A stretch of 7,414 nt of DNA from an uncultured Candidatus Peregrinibacteria bacterium. Its GTDB lineage: Bacteria; Patescibacteriota; Gracilibacteria; Peribacterales; Peribacteraceae. The stretch covers positions 1-7,414 of the forward strand of contig CAIJNU010000064.1 of the NCBI GenBank assembly GCA_903822115.1. The letters are read 5' to 3'. Positions within the stretch are counted from its first letter, which is position 1. Every line of letters starts with the position of its first letter. Shown piece by piece: positions 5,485 through 7,414 of this stretch. Made by a program: the position numbers and the translations under genes. The notes under the pieces are model-generated. The model saw only the letters and a list, made by a program, of their open reading frames with translations. It had not been told where the DNA came from and made no database searches.

Positions 5485-7414
5485 TTATTTCGCGGGAGGG
5501 GCGGACGGTGCGTTCGTCTCTGAGGAGGGTTTTTTCTCCTGAGAGAGGCCCTGCGCCTCAACGACGAATACGATGTCATCATCCTTCTTCGCTTCGGTCG
5601 CAGGATTCGATTCGCTGGCTGTCGTCTGCTGCACAGGCTCGGTCGCAGGAGCGGGTGAGGGCGCTGAGATAATCGTTTCGGGAGTCGCTGCGGGGACGGC
5701 TGGCGCGGCAGTCGTCTGCTTCTCCTCGAGTTTGCGTCGCTTTAGATTCTCGCGGTAGCGCAGTCTTTTGGCGCGCTTCCTCTCACGCTCTCGTTCCTCT
5801 TTCTCGCGTGCGGCATCGTCAGTTGGCTGCAAAACAGGAGTCTGATCCATCACCGGTGCAGGAGCTGCAGGCGGAGGAGGGGAGACTGGCGGAGTTGGAG
5901 GGGCGATGGGAGCGGGGACAGGTTCCACGATTGGCGAGGGGGGTTCAATCGGAGCTGGTGACAATTCCGGAGTTGGCTCCGTTGGAGGCGGAGGCTGTGG
6001 AGCAGGCGGCGCGGGAGGTTCCACCGGAGTCGGTTCAGGTGAGGAAGTCGGAGGCATCGGAGGTAACGGCGCCTCTACAGGTGTCGGTAAAGTAGCCGGT
6101 TCAGACGTTGCCACCGGTGTCGGAGGGGAGGGGAGCGGTGCGGGTTCTTCGGTCTTCGGTAGCGTGGGAGGTTCGACGGTTTGTTCGGATGTCGCTGCGA
6201 GCCAGGGCGGGAGCGATTCCCCGTTGGCTTGCTCATTAGTAGGAGTCATCGTCGCTTCTTTTGCCGGCTCTGGTTTCGCTTCGACGGCCTGTGACATCTC
6301 CAATCCCTTCTTCAGCCAATCCGGTGCATGTTCTACATCGATGGTTTCCTCATGCGGAGGAGTAACCACCGTGGTATTTATTTCTTGCGTGGCGTCTTCC
6401 AGATTTTTCTCGGCCTTCTCCTCCTCGGACGATTCTTGTGCTTCAGGCCGGCGGATCTGCATGGGAGGAGCGACGTCTACAACATTATCGTCTGATTTGA
6501 GGATGTGCGATTCCGCACGTTCGAGATGTTCCTGCAGTCCACCTCCCAAGCTCATAAGTTTGCGGACGAGCCAGACCAACACTCCCAGCACAAGCAGGAC
6601 AATGAGCATGATGAAGATCCAGTAGACGAGGTTCCACATGCTGGCAAAGAGCGACCCGGCAGCACTCGCTCCCTTTACGCTCGACGATGTCGATGAAGAC
6701 GAGACAGTCGATGAAGAATGATTGGAGATGGAGGAAACGGAACTCACTTGATTGGTGATGACCTGAATCGTGAAACTCTGTTGCGCCTCACCAAGGACTT
6801 TTCCCGTCTGAAGATCGGTGATGCTCAGCCCCACGACGTACATTCCATTCTTCAGGTACGTATGGTTCGGCTGATCGAGGAGGCTCTGAGTCCCGTCACC
6901 GAAATCCCAGTGATAGAGGAGGGGATTTTGTGAGACGCTCACTCCGTTCGCGAGGGAAAATTTGAGCGAGCCGTCCGGTGCCACTGTCGCAGAGATGATG
7001 CCCCCCAGAGATCCGGACGAAATTTGCGCTGTCCGAGCTGATGTCTGCAGAGTGAAATCTTGCCGAAGCGTGGAGCCGTCTTTCAGTGATCCTTCTGTGT
7101 GAAGCGTCATGCCATCGGACGGCGCGACGAACCAGACGTAGAGCGGGAGGGAGTCCGTACGGAAGTAGGTGTTCGCGGAGAGAGAGACGGTCGAGCCGGT
7201 TTGGCTTTCTGCGTTCGGCGGCGTATTCCATGTCAGGTCGAGAGACGTCGTGTCGGTTCGCTGAGGAATGAACTTCACGACGTGCAGATTGTCGGGAAGA
7301 GAGAGAACGCCCTGTGTGTCGGTCGGATCCGTGGAGAGGAGCGGCAGCAATGTTCCGGTCGACTCTTCGCTCACTGTTCCGCTCCCCGATCCGGGAATGA
7401 GCGTGCGCGGTTTG
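5485..7414 (-). CDS. PKD-domain single-pass membrane protein with proline-rich cytoplasmic tail (N-terminus beyond the window)
   Basis: The frame is open to the right edge, so the real start lies outside; the GTG at 7374 is only the first in-window candidate and residues are numbered from it. Order of parts: a beta-rich region (1-130); a PKD/Ig-like domain (about 128-206) with the hallmark YHWDFGDGT (154-162) and HTYLKNGMYVVGLSITD (171-187); a Ser/Thr linker (210-236); one membrane helix (about 247-270) followed by Arg-Lys; a long tail. The positive-inside pattern puts PKD outside and the tail in the cytoplasm, so a signal peptide is expected upstream. The tail has PDWLKK (351-356) and PPWLAA (389-394), a Pro-rich stretch (about 400-510), a dense Arg/Glu/Lys helix (523-552), an Ala/Pro stretch, and a final acidic-hydrophobic DDDIVFVVEAQG (598-609). 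PKD domains usually mediate surface binding; the role of this protein is unknown. Confidence 0.85.
   Translation of the reverse strand, partial: KPRTLIPGSGSGTVSEESTGTLLPLLSTDPTDTQGVLSLPDNLHVVKFIPQRTDTTSLDLTWNTPPNAESQTGSTVSLSANTYFRTDSLPLYVWFVAPSDGMTLHTEGSLKDGSTLRQDFTLQTSARTAQISSGSLGGIISATVAPDGSLKFSLANGVSVSQNPLLYHWDFGDGTQSLLDQPNHTYLKNGMYVVGLSITDLQTGKVLGEAQQSFTIQVITNQVSSVSSISNHSSSTVSSSSTSSSVKGASAAGSLFASMWNLVYWIFIMLIVLLVLGVLVWLVRKLMSLGGGLQEHLERAESHILKSDDNVVDVAPPMQIRRPEAQESSEEEKAEKNLEDATQEINTTVVTPPHEETIDVEHAPDWLKKGLEMSQAVEAKPEPAKEATMTPTNEQANGESLPPWLAATSEQTVEPPTLPKTEEPAPLPSPPTPVATSEPATLPTPVEAPLPPMPPTSSPEPTPVEPPAPPAPQPPPPTEPTPELSPAPIEPPSPIVEPVPAPIAPPTPPVSPPPPAAPAPVMDQTPVLQPTDDAAREKEERERERKRAKRLRYRENLKRRKLEEKQTTAAPAVPAATPETIISAPSPAPATEPVQQTTASESNPATEAKKDDDIVFVVEAQGLSQEKKPSSETNAPSAPPAK

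Noticed and set aside
5327..5542. Plus-strand 71-aa frame containing PELVEG
   Set aside because: It is the translation of a dispersed nucleotide repeat plus antisense of the PKD gene's end; no coding evidence.
5906..6625. Long plus-strand frame giving a Gly/Ser-rich 239-aa product
   Set aside because: It is the antisense mirror of the Pro/Ser/Thr-rich tail of the PKD-protein gene; the composition follows from that, and the minus-strand frame has recognisable domains.

Overview
The window reads as a roughly 50% GC bacterial chromosome segment with small, loosely packed genes. Several traits recall Candidate Phyla Radiation genomes, perhaps the Peregrinibacteria/Peribacteria side: a stand-alone GIY-YIG protein, a Ser-rich-linker membrane protein with a PKD domain, isolated metabolic genes, and copies of the dispersed repeat whose spurious translation reads PELVEG. 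This placement is inference from style; no marker gene in the window proves it. Three genes end in TGA at sensible places, so the UGA=Gly code of Gracilibacteria is unlikely.

Left part (1-2237): the 5' end of hisS (histidyl-tRNA synthetase) runs leftward off the edge. Divergent to it is a complete L-fucose isomerase gene (fucI, 378-2162) with all three expected metal ligands. It is followed by a strong intrinsic terminator. The fucI leader holds an imperfect tandem duplication (about 276-359). Each copy can fold into two hairpins, and a promoter-like pair lies just upstream. This is the most unusual regulatory structure in the window.

Middle (2282-3773): a 112-aa protein of unknown function on the plus strand converges with two minus-strand genes, a small five-helix membrane protein resembling the VIT1/CCC1 family and an 82-aa GIY-YIG nuclease-like protein. 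A 312-bp gene-free gap follows, packed with inverted repeats (3475-3626) and a perfect 8-bp hairpin overlapping the next gene's stop codon.

Right part (3769-7414): a 452-aa radical SAM protein with a clear CxxxCxxC cluster motif but no auxiliary-cluster cysteines, then tRNA-His(GTG) with encoded G-1 and CCA, all on the minus strand. A short repeat-rich spacer contains a PELVEG-type repeat. Beyond it is a minus-strand gene, cut by the right edge, for a single-pass membrane protein: PKD domain outside, Ser-rich linker, one membrane helix, and a long proline-rich tail with a very basic/acidic helix.

No shared pathway joins these genes, and none of the six visible start codons has a good Shine-Dalgarno sequence. 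There is no CRISPR array, transposase or complete multi-gene system. The best candidates for something undescribed are the duplicated fucI leader, the orphan radical SAM enzyme and the hairpin island beside the GIY-YIG gene.
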